Shown here in pieces: positions 19,386 to 28,495 of a DNA stretch of 64,000 bases. Below the pieces are notes generated by a model, which searched no databases, was not told the DNA's origin, and saw only the letters and a list, made by a program, of their open reading frames with translations. This DNA is from Lysobacter stagni (GTDB taxonomy: Bacteria > Pseudomonadota > Gammaproteobacteria > Xanthomonadales > Xanthomonadaceae). A program made the position numbers and the translations under genes. The first letter of the stretch is position 1, and each line of letters opens with the position of its first letter. The stretch covers positions 1,124,001 to 1,188,000 of the forward strand of contig NZ_JASGBI010000001.1 of assembly GCF_030053425.1 (NCBI RefSeq), in the 5' to 3' direction.

Positions 19386-20399
19386 TCAGGCGTGCACGCC
19401 GTCGATCTCCACGCGCAACTCTCGGCGGCACACGGCCGCGTGCAGCACCACGCGCGGGACGTCCGGTCCCAGTCGCGCGTCGAGCTCGCGCGTGACCTGC
19501 TCCAGTTCGTCGTCGTTGCGCACGTACACCTTCAGGCGCGACTGCGGGCCGAAGTGGGCCGGCAGCGTGGGACGCTGCGCACGCGCCGCGGCCAGCAGGC
19601 TGTCGAAGTTGGCCAGCGTCTCGTCCAGCTGCGTCACCACCGAACCGGCGTGCTGCGACTCGTGGCCGACGATCGCGGCAGTGCCCGAAAGCATCAGCGG
19701 CATCGTGCTGTTCACCGGCGGCAGCATCGCGCGGGCGAAGCTCGGCGGCTGCGGGCCGTACTGTCGCGGGTAGCGGTACGCGCTGATCTGGCGCGGGTTT
19801 TCCAGCGGCGTGCCGGGCACGCGCGCGGCCAGCCAGTACACCTGCAGCCGGCGCGCACCGTCGACACGGCCGATGGCGGTGGCGGCGGGCAGCGTCTGAG
19901 TGTCGACGTGACCACCCAGGCCACGCGCGCGGCCGACGCAGAACTGACGGTAACGTTCCTCGTCGCCTTCGCCGATGGTGATGCCGTCCAGGTAGTTCCA
20001 CACGCGCAGCAGATGCGGATAGCCGCGCTGTTCGAGGAATTCGAGCAGCCGGCGATACAGGCGGTCCGCCGTGGACTCGATGTCGCTCTGGCCCTGTTCG
20101 CCATCGCGCTCGTCCAGTTCGATCGCGCCGAACTGCAGCGCGCCGTCCTCGGCCCAGGCGACATCGCCGTCGCGACCACGCAGCACCGGGCCGCTGCCGC
20201 GCCAGACTTCCAGCGGCGCGGTGCCGTGCGGTTCCAATGCCACGCGCAGGTAGCGCGGGTCGTCACGCACCGGCGCGCGCGAGCCGAAGCCGATCACGGC
20301 CAGGGTGTCGGGCAGGGCGAGCGCGTCGTCGGGCGAGCCGTCGAGGTAATCCACCGACCAGTGCAGGGCCGGCATCGGCATGGGGCGCACGGCGCTCAT
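19386..20399 (-). CDS. xanB2: chorismatase XanB2 (hydroxybenzoate synthase)
   Basis: 337 residues of the FkbO/Hyg5 chorismatase family, recognisable from RVWNYLDGITIGEGDEERYRQF, then CVGRA, and from the C-terminal two-thirds. In Xanthomonas, XanB2 converts chorismate to 3- and 4-hydroxybenzoate, precursors of the xanthomonadin pigment and of coenzyme Q. Here it would supply the aromatic starter. Its start overlaps the stop of the upstream oxidoreductase by 4 nt, so the two are coupled. It forms the left edge of the pigment cluster. Confidence 0.88.
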   Translation of the reverse strand: MSAVRPMPMPALHWSVDYLDGSPDDALALPDTLAVIGFGSRAPVRDDPRYLRVALEPHGTAPLEVWRGSGPVLRGRDGDVAWAEDGALQFGAIELDERDGEQGQSDIESTADRLYRRLLEFLEQRGYPHLLRVWNYLDGITIGEGDEERYRQFCVGRARGLGGHVDTQTLPAATAIGRVDGARRLQVYWLAARVPGTPLENPRQISAYRYPRQYGPQPPSFARAMLPPVNSTMPLMLSGTAAIVGHESQHAGSVVTQLDETLANFDSLLAAARAQRPTLPAHFGPQSRLKVYVRNDDELEQVTRELDARLGPDVPRVVLHAAVCRRELRVEIDGVHA

Positions 20400-21823
20400 C
20401 GTTGCGCCTCCGGACCCGGCTGCAGCGTGTCCGCGCCGCCGCCCAGTCCCACGTCCACGCGCACCTGGCGACGTCGGCGCGCCCAGCCGCGCAGCGCCTG
20501 CGGCGCCATGCTCAACGCGGTCATCGCATAGATGAAGCGGAACAGGCGCAGGCGGCGAAGCACCGCGGGGTTATCGAAGACATCACCGGCCAACATCGAG
20601 ATCACCGCCTGTTCCACTTGCCACACATTGCGCGGATGGTTGAAGAGATGGCGCATCACCGGCGTCGTGAACCGGTAGATGAACCACTGGAAAAGTTTGA
20701 GGCCGCGACGCAGGCGCGCGTCCATCGCGCGTTGCAGCGCCGCTTCGCGCGAAGGCTCGCGCAGCGCGCCGTCCACCACCTGCGCGGCCTGCTCGGCACT
20801 GTTCATGCCCAGGTACACGCCGGAGGAGAACACCGGGTCGACGAACGCGTACGCGTCGCCCACCATCACCCAGCCCGGCCCATGCATGCGCGTGCAGGTG
20901 TAGGAGTAGTTGCCCGTGACGTGCACCGGCGCCACGCGCTGCGCGCCCTGCATGCGCGCCTGCACCTGCGGCTCCGATTCCAGCGTCTTCATCAGGAACG
21001 CTTCGTTCTCGCCGCGGCGCGTCTTCAGGTATTCCGGGAAGCACACCGCGCCGATGCTCATCACGCCGTCCTGCAGCGGGATCAGCCACATCCAGCCATG
21101 CGGGAAACGCTGCACGGTGATGTTGCCGGCGTCTTCGCCGTCGCGGCGTTCGACGCCGGTGAAGTGGCTGAAGATCGCCGCCGACTGGTGCAGCGGGTTC
21201 TTCTTCTTCAGCTTGAGCTGGTTGCCGAACACCGTGTCGCGGCCGCTGGCGTCCACGACGTAGCGCGGGCGCACGGTGAAGGCCGCGCCCTGGTCGTCGC
21301 GTGCATGCACCAGTGATGGGCGGCCGTCCGCATCGAACTCGACGCGTTCGACCTTGTGCTTCTCGCGCGCGTCCACGCCGCTGGCCAGGGTGTGGCGGAA
21401 CAGCAGTTCGTCGAACTGCTCGCGCTTGACCTGGTACGCATAACCGAACGCGGGGTTGAGCGCGCGTGCAAAACGGAAGGTGTTGTACTGGTCCGCGCCA
21501 CCGGGCACGCCGTCGTCGCCGACGATGGGGAATTCCGCGCCGGGCTTGTACGTGCCGATCGCCTTCACCTGCTCCAGCACGCCCAGGCGTTCCAGGATCG
21601 GCAGGTTCATCGGCAGCAGCGATTCGCCGATGTGGAAACGCGGATGGGCATCCTTTTCCAGCAGCAGCACCTTCCAGCCCTTGCGGGCGAGCAGGGTAGC
21701 CGCGGTGGTGCCGGCCGGGCCGCCGCCGATCACCAGCACGTCGGGTTCCAGGTGGGCGGAGGCGTTCGGGCTGGCAGCCGGGGCGGGCGCGCCCGGGGCA
21801 TCCACTGGGGCGGATTCAGTCAT
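20396..21823 (-). CDS. FAD-dependent oxidoreductase (tryptophan-halogenase-like) of the pigment cluster
   Basis: 475 residues. The FAD-binding motif VLVIGGGPAGTTAATLLARK lies at about 29-48, the second dinucleotide signature near WVMVGDAYAFVDPVFSSGVY, and FHIGESLLP matches flavin-dependent halogenases and related dehydrogenases. The halogenase WxWxIP motif is not evident: the place reads GWMWLIPLQDG. The likely role is modification (bromination or oxidation) of the polyene head group, as xanthomonadins are brominated; this is inferred. Start MTESAPVD at 21823; upstream residues in the frame belong to the ACP gene on the other strand. Confidence 0.85.
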   Translation of the reverse strand: MTESAPVDAPGAPAPAASPNASAHLEPDVLVIGGGPAGTTAATLLARKGWKVLLLEKDAHPRFHIGESLLPMNLPILERLGVLEQVKAIGTYKPGAEFPIVGDDGVPGGADQYNTFRFARALNPAFGYAYQVKREQFDELLFRHTLASGVDAREKHKVERVEFDADGRPSLVHARDDQGAAFTVRPRYVVDASGRDTVFGNQLKLKKKNPLHQSAAIFSHFTGVERRDGEDAGNITVQRFPHGWMWLIPLQDGVMSIGAVCFPEYLKTRRGENEAFLMKTLESEPQVQARMQGAQRVAPVHVTGNYSYTCTRMHGPGWVMVGDAYAFVDPVFSSGVYLGMNSAEQAAQVVDGALREPSREAALQRAMDARLRRGLKLFQWFIYRFTTPVMRHLFNHPRNVWQVEQAVISMLAGDVFDNPAVLRRLRLFRFIYAMTALSMAPQALRGWARRRRQVRVDVGLGGGADTLQPGPEAQR

Positions 21824-21974
21824 GTGCGAATGATAAGGGAACCGCCCGTCGGGCTCCGTGGCGGCGGCCGGCCTCCCGTCCGGGGCGGGTAACGGACCGC
21901 GACGGGCGCCACGGTTGCGCGGGCGGCGCCTTTGCCGGATCGTGGCGTCCCTCGAAACGCTGTTGGAATGCCCG
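21824..21974. promoter_or_regulatory. divergent promoter region of the pigment cluster
   Basis: These 151 bp separate the leftward oxidoreductase-xanB2 pair from the rightward ACP operon and must hold both promoters. The only AT-rich patch is GAATGATAAGGG near 21828, a possible -10 for the leftward unit. No confident -35, operator or palindrome was found. Confidence 0.4.
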
Positions 21975-22244
21975 ATGTCTGAACAAAGTCCCGTCGAACG
22001 CGAGCTGGCGCAGCTGCTGGTCTCGAGCCTGAACCTCGAGGACGTGACGCCCGAATCGATCGACCCGGAAGCCGCGCTCTTCGGCGAAGGCCTGGGGCTG
22101 GATTCCATCGACGCGCTGGAGCTGGCGCTGGCGATCTCCGGCAAGTACGGCTTCCAGCTGCGTTCGGACAGCGACGAGAACCGTCGCATCTTCGCGTCGC
22201 TGCGCTCACTGGCCGCGCACATCGAGCAGCGTCGCGCCGCTTGA
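21975..22244 (+). CDS. acyl carrier protein of the aryl-polyene cluster
   Basis: 89 residues. The phosphopantetheine attachment serine is Ser44 in GLGLDSIDALELALAI. Helix 1 (VERELAQLLVSSLNL) is as in PP-binding ACPs. It would carry the growing aryl-polyene chain. The ATG at 21975 was chosen over an upstream start since MSEQSPVERE matches the family N-terminus. First gene of the rightward operon; 22 bp to the next. Confidence 0.93.
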   Translation: MSEQSPVERELAQLLVSSLNLEDVTPESIDPEAALFGEGLGLDSIDALELALAISGKYGFQLRSDSDENRRIFASLRSLAAHIEQRRAA

Positions 22245-22266
22245 CCCCCCGCGCCGGATCCCTGTC

Positions 22267-22980
22267 TTGAACGCCACCGCCCTGCGGTCGGTCGCGGGCC
22301 CCGCGCTGGCGGTGGTACTGGCGGTCGCCTATCCGCTGCTCGCGCACTGGGCCACCCACGACGGCGGCGGTGTGTCCGCGGCCGTGGCGCTGGCCGACCT
22401 GGTCGCGCTGTGCATGGCCGGGCCGCTCGTGCAGGGCCGCACCTGGGCCTGGGCGCTGGCGGCGGTGCTGGGCGCCGGCCTGGTCTGGCTGGCGCGCACG
22501 CCCTATGCGCAGATGCTGCTGCTGGCTCCGCCGATGGTGTTCGTCGGCTTCGTCGCGTGGATGTTCGGGCGCAGCCTGCGTCCGCCCCGCCAGGCGCTGA
22601 TCACCCGCATCGTCTCCGCGATGGAGCGCACCGAGCCGGCGCGCCTGCCGCCGGAACTGCTGCGCTACTCGCGCCGCCTGACGTTGATGTGGGCGCTGCT
22701 GCTGGCCGCCTTGGCGGTGGCCAACGGCGTGCTGGCGCTGATCGCCGTGCCCGACGGCGTGCTGGCGCGCATGGGCCATACGCCGGCGGTCAGCATCGGC
22801 CAGGAGGAATGGTCGCTGTTCGCCAACCTGCTCAACTACGGCATCGTCGGCGGCTTCTTCGTGGGCGAATACGCCCTGCGCAAGCGCCTGTTCCCGCACC
22901 GCCCGTACCGGCATTTCTTCGATTTCCTGCGGCAGATGGCGGCGCTGGGTCCGCGCTTCTGGCGCGACCTGTTCAACTGA
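22267..22980 (+). CDS. integral membrane protein of the pigment cluster (COG4648-type)
   Basis: 237 residues with about six hydrophobic helices. The tail EYALRKRLFPHRPYRHFFDF is characteristic of the COG4648 proteins that accompany aryl-polyene genes. The function is unknown; a role in membrane assembly of the pigment machinery is likely. The start appears to be TTG at 22267, because no ATG or GTG gives a sensible N-terminus and the first helix begins within ten residues. Confidence 0.8.
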   Translation: MNATALRSVAGPALAVVLAVAYPLLAHWATHDGGGVSAAVALADLVALCMAGPLVQGRTWAWALAAVLGAGLVWLARTPYAQMLLLAPPMVFVGFVAWMFGRSLRPPRQALITRIVSAMERTEPARLPPELLRYSRRLTLMWALLLAALAVANGVLALIAVPDGVLARMGHTPAVSIGQEEWSLFANLLNYGIVGGFFVGEYALRKRLFPHRPYRHFFDFLRQMAALGPRFWRDLFN

Positions 22981-23004
22981 GCGTCCGCCCGGGCCCGGCC
23001 CGCC

Positions 23005-23340
23005 ATGCCGGTGGCTTATCCTGAGCGCCCTCCGACGCCGCCCTTCCGCATGCGCTTCGCGATTCCCGCCGACCACCCCTGCCTGCCGGGTCATTTCCCG
23101 GGACGGCCCGTGGTGCCCGGCGTGGTGCTGCTGGAGCGCGTGGTCGAGGCGATCGAAGCCGTGCACGGCCCGCTCGAAGGTCTGCGCCTGCCGCAGGTGA
23201 AGTTCCTGCAGCCGCTGTTGCCAGGGCAGCCGGCGCGCGTGGAGCTGGACGGCGAAGCGCCACGCTGGCGCTTCCGCGTGCTGCGCGAAGACACCGTGCT
23301 GGCCAGCGGTGAAGTGGTCGCATCGCGGGAAACGCCATGA
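23005..23340 (+). CDS. FabA/FabZ-like hotdog dehydratase (ApeI type)
   Basis: 111 residues with the hotdog signature HPCLPGHFPGRPVVPGVVLL, where the histidine and glycines match FabZ/ApeI 3-hydroxyacyl-ACP dehydratases. It would remove water to create each double bond of the polyene. An internal ATG at 23050 (MRFAIPADHP) is a credible alternative start because the first 15 residues are proline-rich and no ribosome site is clear at either. Overlaps the acyltransferase gene by 4 nt. Confidence 0.82.
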   Translation: MPVAYPERPPTPPFRMRFAIPADHPCLPGHFPGRPVVPGVVLLERVVEAIEAVHGPLEGLRLPQVKFLQPLLPGQPARVELDGEAPRWRFRVLREDTVLASGEVVASRETP

Positions 23341-24326
23341 GCGCGCAGTGGAAGCAGCGGCCCGAAGGCGGCGGCCGGTTCGCGCTGTGGCTGATCCGCA
23401 GCATCGCGCGCCATGGCGGGCGCGCACTCGCTCGCGTGTGCCTGTATCCGATCACGCTGTATTTCCTGATCGTGCGCGGCCCGGAGCGTCGCGCCTCGCG
23501 TGCGTACCTGGCGCGCGCGCTGCAGCGCGAGCCCACCACGCGGGACGTCGCGCGCCACATCCACACCTTCGCCGCGACCATCCTGGACCGCGTGTTCCTG
23601 CTGGGCGGCGAACTGACGCGCTTCGACATCCGCACGCTTGGCCTGCCGGCGCTGGCACAGCGCGTGGACCGTGGCGAGGGCGTGCTGATCTTCGGCTCGC
23701 ACCTGGGCAGCTTCGATGCCCTGCGCGTGCTGGTGTTGACGCGCCCGCAGCTGCGCGTGCGCATCGTGCTCGACATCGGCCACAACCCGGCGCTGACGCA
23801 ACTGCTGGACGCGCTCAACCCCCAGCTCGCGCGCGACGTGATCGACGCAGGGCAGGACGGCGTGTCGATCGTGCTCGCCATCCAGGAAGCACTCGCGCGC
23901 GGCGAGCTGGTCGCGCTGCTGGTCGATCGCGTGGCGCCGGGCGATGCCGCGGTGCGTGTGCCGCTGCTGGGAAGCGACGCGCCGTTCCCGACCGCGCCGT
24001 GGCTGCTGGCGGCCACGCTGAAGGTGCCGCTGGTGCTCGCGTTCGGCCTGTACCGAGGCGGCAACCATTACGACCTGGTGTTCGAGGAATTCAGCCCCGG
24101 GCTGGACATTCCGCGGCAGCATCGTGGCGAGGCGGTGCGCGAGCTGGTGCAGCGCTATGCGGCGCGGTTGCAGCATCATCTGCGCGACGCGCCCTTCAAC
24201 TGGTTCAACTTCTACGACTTCTGGCATGGCGATGACGCAGCGGGACATTCGAACGGCGCGGTACTGGACGACGGGCGCGGCAACACTGCTGCTGGCGGGC
24301 ACGGCGCTGTGCGCCGCGGCGGCTGA
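23337..24326 (+). CDS. LpxL/HtrB-like lipid acyltransferase
   Basis: 329 residues. An N-terminal membrane helix (VCLYPITLYFLIV) is followed by the HX4D catalytic motif at His122-Asp127 (HLGSFD) and by LVDRVAPGDAAVRVPLLGSDAPFPTA, the substrate region of lysophospholipid/lipid A acyltransferases. In aryl-polyene clusters such enzymes attach the polyene to a lipid acceptor. The last 30 or so residues overlap the next gene by about 95 nt and are glycine-rich, suggesting a non-essential tail. Confidence 0.85.
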   Translation: MSAQWKQRPEGGGRFALWLIRSIARHGGRALARVCLYPITLYFLIVRGPERRASRAYLARALQREPTTRDVARHIHTFAATILDRVFLLGGELTRFDIRTLGLPALAQRVDRGEGVLIFGSHLGSFDALRVLVLTRPQLRVRIVLDIGHNPALTQLLDALNPQLARDVIDAGQDGVSIVLAIQEALARGELVALLVDRVAPGDAAVRVPLLGSDAPFPTAPWLLAATLKVPLVLAFGLYRGGNHYDLVFEEFSPGLDIPRQHRGEAVRELVQRYAARLQHHLRDAPFNWFNFYDFWHGDDAAGHSNGAVLDDGRGNTAAGGHGAVRRGG

Positions 24327-24906
24327 ACCTGCAGTCGATACCGGCTGGATCCTGTCGCGCATCGCGCGTCCCGCGCCGGCCAGCACGCCGTTCCTGGAAG
24401 TGCGCGGCAGCAAGCTGCTCAAGGCGCCGCTGCGCCTGACCGGCGAGTACCGCCGACCCGACGCCGACACGCTGGTGCGCGAAGTGCGCGCGCCATACGC
24501 GGAAACCACCACGCTGCGCGCGGGTGAGGCGGTGATCGAGCGCGCGGGCCAGTCGCCGCGGCGCTTCCCGCTGGCGCGCGTGCCCGAACTGGCGGGCCTG
24601 CAGGCGAGCTTCGGTGCACTGCTGGCCGGCGACACCGCCGCGCTGGAACGCCATTACGTCCTGGGTGCCGACGGCTCGCGCGAACGCTGGACGCTCACGC
24701 TGACGCCGAAGGATCCGGCCGTCGCCAAGCGCGTGAGCGCGATCGTGCTGTCCGGCGGCGGCGCGCAGTTGCGCTGCATCGAAACCCGTCCGGCGGGCGG
24801 CGGCGATGCGCAGCGCACGCTGATGTCCGACGCCGCAACGCAGGCCGCCGGGGTCACCGATGCCGCGGCGCTGGCCGCCCTTTGCCACGGCGAACCCGCG
24901 CGATGA
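24232..24906 (+). CDS. LolA-like periplasmic carrier protein
   Basis: 224 residues with a signal peptide (ARYWTTGAATLLLAGTALCAAAAEP). The remainder resembles LolA-like outer-membrane lipoprotein carriers found in pigment clusters (FLEVRGSKLLKAPLRLTGEY). It would bind the acylated pigment or a lipid intermediate in the periplasm. The start could also be ATG 24226, 6 nt earlier. It overlaps the acyltransferase by 95 nt and the exporter start by 4 nt. Confidence 0.75.
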   Translation: MTQRDIRTARYWTTGAATLLLAGTALCAAAAEPAVDTGWILSRIARPAPASTPFLEVRGSKLLKAPLRLTGEYRRPDADTLVREVRAPYAETTTLRAGEAVIERAGQSPRRFPLARVPELAGLQASFGALLAGDTAALERHYVLGADGSRERWTLTLTPKDPAVAKRVSAIVLSGGGAQLRCIETRPAGGGDAQRTLMSDAATQAAGVTDAAALAALCHGEPAR

Positions 24907-27257
24907 GCGCCACGCGGCGGCTGGCCCTCGCACTGCTGTGGCTCGCCGTGCTGGCGCTGTTCGCGCTGCTGGTCGCGCCGCGCGTGCAGGTGAGCGGCGA
25001 CCTGCGCAAGTTCATGCCGGCGCCGCGCACGCCGGCGCAGAAACTGCTGATCGATGAACTTGGCGAAGGGCCGGGTTCACGGCTGTTGCTGGTCGCGCTC
25101 TCAGGCGAACCGCCCGATGTGCTGGCCGTGCAGTCGCAGGCGTTGCGCGAGCGGTTGCTGTCGGCGCGCAGTGCCGTGGACCACCCCTTCAAGCTCGTCA
25201 CCAACGGCGCGGACCTTGGCCTGGATGCGATTCCGGAGCGCCTGCGCCCGTATCGATACCTGCTGTCGCCGACGCTGGACACGCAGCGCTTCGACGCAGC
25301 GTTCCTGCGTACGCAGCTCGATGCACGCGTGCAGGACCTCGGTTCGCCCGCGGCGGGATTGATCGAGCCGCTGCTGCCGTCCGATCCCACGCTGGAGACG
25401 CTGAAGCTGGCCGAAGCGTGGCAGCCGGCGAACGCACCGCAGCGACTGCATGGTGTCTGGTTCGACCGCGCCGGACGCGAAGCGCTGCTCGCCATCGAAA
25501 CGCACGCGGCTGGTTTCGATCCGGAAGGCCAGCAGAAGGCAGTCGATGCGATTCATTCGGCGTTCGCCGCGGTAAGCGTCAACACCAGGACGCAGCTGAC
25601 GCTGACCGGTCCTGGCGCGTTCTCGGTGGAGATCGGCGGCCGCACCGCGCGTGAGGCCAGCCTGATCGGCATGCTGGATTCGCTGGTGTTCGTGCTGTTG
25701 CTGTGGGTGGCCTACCGCAGCTGGAAGGCGCCGCTGCTGGGCGGCCTGCCGCTGGCGAGCGCGGGCCTGGCCGGACTGGGAGCGGTGGCGCTGGCGTTCG
25801 ATGGCGTGCACGGCATCACCATCGCGTTCGGGTTCACGCTGATCGGCGTGGTCCAGGATTACCCGATCCATCTGTTCAGCCATCAGCGCGCAGGCATGTC
25901 GCCTTGGGCGAGCGCGCGTGCGCTGTGGCCGACGCTCGGCACCGGTGTGGCGTCCACGTGCATCGCGTACGCGACATTCCTTGTCTCCGGCGTGGACGGG
26001 TTGCAGCAGCTCGCGGTGTTCACCGTGGTTGGACTGGCGACGGCCGCACTGGCCACGCGCTTCCTGTTGCCAGCGCTGATCGATCCGTCCCCACACGACG
26101 CCGCCGATTCGGCCTGGCTGGCGCGCGCATGGTCGGCACTCGCGCGCTGGCCGCGGCTGGGCGCGTCGGGCGCCATCGCGCTGGCCGCGCTTGCGATCGC
26201 GGTGGTGACGTTCGCACCCGGCGCGGTGTGGCAGAACGACCTGGCCCGGCTGACGCCCGTGCCGCCGGCCGCGCTCGCGCGCGACGCGCAGTTGCGCACG
26301 GAGCTGGGCGCGCCCGACGTGCGTTATGTCATCGCGGTGCAGGCGAGCGACACCGAGGCCGCGCTGCGTGCCTCCGAGCGGCTGATGCCGGCGCTGGCGA
26401 CTCTGCGGACGGAGGGCGCGATCGCCGGCTTCGACCTGGCCGCGCGTTACCTGCCCAGTGCCGCCACGCAGCGGGAGCGCCAGTCGCGCCTGCCAACGGA
26501 CGACGCCCTGCGTTCGCAGTTGCGCGACGCGATGCACGACGGCCCCTTCGCCGACGACGCATTCACCGACTTCCTCGCCGACGTGGCGCGCGCGCGCGCC
26601 GCCGCGCCGCTGGCACCGCACGATCTGGCCGGCACGCCGCTGGCCGCCAGCGTCGAAGGCCTGCTGCTGTCGCGCGATGGGCGCGCAACGGCCCTGGTCG
26701 CGCTGACCGGCCTGGACGACGTCGACGCGGTCGCGCGTGTCGCCCAGGCCAACGGCGCGCAGTTGCTCGACCTGAAGCAGGCTTCGGAATCGTTGGTGGC
26801 CGCGTATCGCGAGCGGGTGCTGTGGGCGTTGGCGCTGGCCTCGGTGCTGCTGGCCGCAGCGGTGTGGTTCGCATTGCGCTCGCCGCGCCGCGTGCTGCGC
26901 GTGCTCGCGCCGATGGCGCTGACGACGCTGCTGATCCTCGCCGTCCTGCGCGGCGCGGGCATCGAGCTCAACCTGTTTCATCTGGTGTCGCTGATCCTCG
27001 CCGCGGGCCTGGGCCTGGATTACGCGCTGTTCTTCGACCATGCCGGCGACGATCGCGCCGAGCAGCTGCGCACGCTGCACGCGGTGATCGTGTGCAGCCT
27101 GACCACGCTGCTGGTATTCGCGTTGCTGGCGGCGTCGAGCATTCCCGTGCTGCGCGCCATCGGCGGCACGGTCGCGCTGGGCGTGGCGTTCAACTTCGTG
27201 CTGGCGTTGCTGATCGTGCGCGCACCGGTTCGGGAGGGCGACGATGCCGACGCATGA
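24903..27257 (+). CDS. MMPL/RND family exporter of the pigment cluster
   Basis: 784 residues with two homologous halves, each having a periplasmic loop and about six membrane helices. The first helix block begins after LIGMLDSLVFVLLLW and contains FGFTLIGVVQDYPIHLFSHQ; the second contains LILAAGLGLDYALFFDH. Asp in VVQDYP and in GLDYALFF may form the proton relay typical of RND/MMPL proteins. It is expected to export the aryl-polyene or its lipid conjugate. The ATG overlaps the preceding stop (ATGA). Confidence 0.9.
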   Translation: MSATRRLALALLWLAVLALFALLVAPRVQVSGDLRKFMPAPRTPAQKLLIDELGEGPGSRLLLVALSGEPPDVLAVQSQALRERLLSARSAVDHPFKLVTNGADLGLDAIPERLRPYRYLLSPTLDTQRFDAAFLRTQLDARVQDLGSPAAGLIEPLLPSDPTLETLKLAEAWQPANAPQRLHGVWFDRAGREALLAIETHAAGFDPEGQQKAVDAIHSAFAAVSVNTRTQLTLTGPGAFSVEIGGRTAREASLIGMLDSLVFVLLLWVAYRSWKAPLLGGLPLASAGLAGLGAVALAFDGVHGITIAFGFTLIGVVQDYPIHLFSHQRAGMSPWASARALWPTLGTGVASTCIAYATFLVSGVDGLQQLAVFTVVGLATAALATRFLLPALIDPSPHDAADSAWLARAWSALARWPRLGASGAIALAALAIAVVTFAPGAVWQNDLARLTPVPPAALARDAQLRTELGAPDVRYVIAVQASDTEAALRASERLMPALATLRTEGAIAGFDLAARYLPSAATQRERQSRLPTDDALRSQLRDAMHDGPFADDAFTDFLADVARARAAAPLAPHDLAGTPLAASVEGLLLSRDGRATALVALTGLDDVDAVARVAQANGAQLLDLKQASESLVAAYRERVLWALALASVLLAAAVWFALRSPRRVLRVLAPMALTTLLILAVLRGAGIELNLFHLVSLILAAGLGLDYALFFDHAGDDRAEQLRTLHAVIVCSLTTLLVFALLAASSIPVLRAIGGTVALGVAFNFVLALLIVRAPVREGDDADA

Positions 27258-27687
27258 GGACATCGCCACGCTGGTGCCGCATGCGGGCGGCATGTGCCTG
27301 TGGGACGACGTGTTGGCGTGGGATGCGCAGTCGATCCGCCTGAGCACGCAGCGCCATCGCGATCCCGAGCATCCGTTGCGCCATGCGGGCCGGCTGCATG
27401 CGGTGCACCTGTGCGAATACGGCGCGCAGGCCATGGCCGTGCACGGTGGCCTGCTGGCGCGCGCTGCGGGCGAGGGCGTCAAACCCGGCATGCTGGTCGC
27501 GTTGCGCGGCGTGGAGATCGATGCGACGCGCATCGACGACCTGCCCGGCGCGCTGGAGGTCCAGGCGCAATGCCTGATCGCCGACGCCGCCGGAAGCCAG
27601 TACCGTTTCGTCATCACGCATGAAGGCCGCACGCTGGCGCAGGGCCGCGCCGCGGTGCTGCATCCGTCCGGGGAGGAATCCGCATGA
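27244..27687 (+). CDS. hotdog-fold protein, ApeP-like dehydratase
   Basis: 147 residues. LVPHAGGMCLWDDVLAWD carries the hotdog opening typical of ApeP proteins, and HAVHLCEYGAQAMAVHGGLLA is the central helix. ApeP is thought to act with ApeI in 3-hydroxyacyl-ACP dehydration. It overlaps the exporter by 14 nt and FabG by 4 nt, so translation is coupled in both directions. Confidence 0.8.
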   Translation: MPTHEDIATLVPHAGGMCLWDDVLAWDAQSIRLSTQRHRDPEHPLRHAGRLHAVHLCEYGAQAMAVHGGLLARAAGEGVKPGMLVALRGVEIDATRIDDLPGALEVQAQCLIADAAGSQYRFVITHEGRTLAQGRAAVLHPSGEESA

Positions 27688-28418
27688 GCAAGCCCAAGGT
27701 GCGTCGCGCGCTGGTGACCGGCGGCAGCGGCGACATCGGCAGCGCCATCTGCCGCCAGCTGGCCGCCGATGGCTGCGAGGTCATCGTGCACGCCAACCAG
27801 CGCCTGGAGCGCGCGCAGGACGTCGTGGCCGGGATCATCGCGGCCGGTGGTCAGGCGCACGCCGTCGCATTCGACGTGGCCGACGCGGCCGCATCGCAGG
27901 CGGCCATCGCGGCGATCCTCGAAGGCGGCGCAGTGCAGGTGGTGGTGAACAACGCCGGCATCCACGACGACGGCCCGATGGCCGGCATGAGCGAGACGAA
28001 GTGGAAGCGCGTCATCGATGTCTCGCTGCACGGTTTCTTCCACGTCACCCAGCCGTTGCTGTTGCCGATGGCGCGCACGCGCTGGGGCCGTGTGGTGAGT
28101 GTGTCGTCGGTGGCGGCCGTGATGGGCAACCGCGGCCAGACCAACTACGCCGCCGCCAAGGCAGCCCTGCACGGTGCGACAAAGTCGCTGGCGCGCGAGA
28201 TGGGCAGTCGCGGCATCACCTGCAACGTGGTGGCGCCCGGTGTGGTCGAAGGTCGCATGGCCGAGGGCGCATTCTCGCCGGAGGCATTGAAACAGCTGGT
28301 TCCCGCTGCCCGCGCCGGTCGCCCGGAGGAGGTCGCGGCCCTGGTCGGCTTCCTGTGTTCGGACGCTGCCGGTTACATCAACGGGCAGGTCATCGGCATC
28401 GACGGCGGAATGAGCTGA
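27684..28418 (+). CDS. 3-oxoacyl-ACP reductase FabG-like (ApeQ)
   Basis: 244 residues, short-chain dehydrogenase. NAD(P)H motif TGGSGDIGSA (12-21), NNAG at 89-92, and catalytic Ser142, Tyr155 and Lys159. The C-terminal PGVVEGRM ... CSDAAGYINGQVIGIDGG is FabG-like. It reduces the beta-keto group after each extension on the dedicated ACP. It ends the enzymatic part of the rightward operon. Confidence 0.92.
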   Translation: MSKPKVRRALVTGGSGDIGSAICRQLAADGCEVIVHANQRLERAQDVVAGIIAAGGQAHAVAFDVADAAASQAAIAAILEGGAVQVVVNNAGIHDDGPMAGMSETKWKRVIDVSLHGFFHVTQPLLLPMARTRWGRVVSVSSVAAVMGNRGQTNYAAAKAALHGATKSLAREMGSRGITCNVVAPGVVEGRMAEGAFSPEALKQLVPAARAGRPEEVAALVGFLCSDAAGYINGQVIGIDGGMS

Positions 28419-28495
28419 ACGACCGGCGACAGGCATCGCTTCCAGGCGACCGCCGCTGGCGTACGATCCCCGCATCTCCACCTGGAGGCGTCGCC

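Noticed and set aside
20396..22222. 608-residue version of the FAD oxidoreductase
   Set aside because: The first 133 residues are antisense to the ACP gene and intergenic DNA. The true N-terminus MTESAPVD precedes the FAD motif at the normal distance.
25101..28481. Minus-strand open frame of 1126 codons
   Set aside because: It is antisense to the LolA/MMPL exporter, hotdog and FabG genes, which have clear domains. High GC content keeps antisense frames open; its composition (runs of R, H, Q) is typical of a shadow frame.
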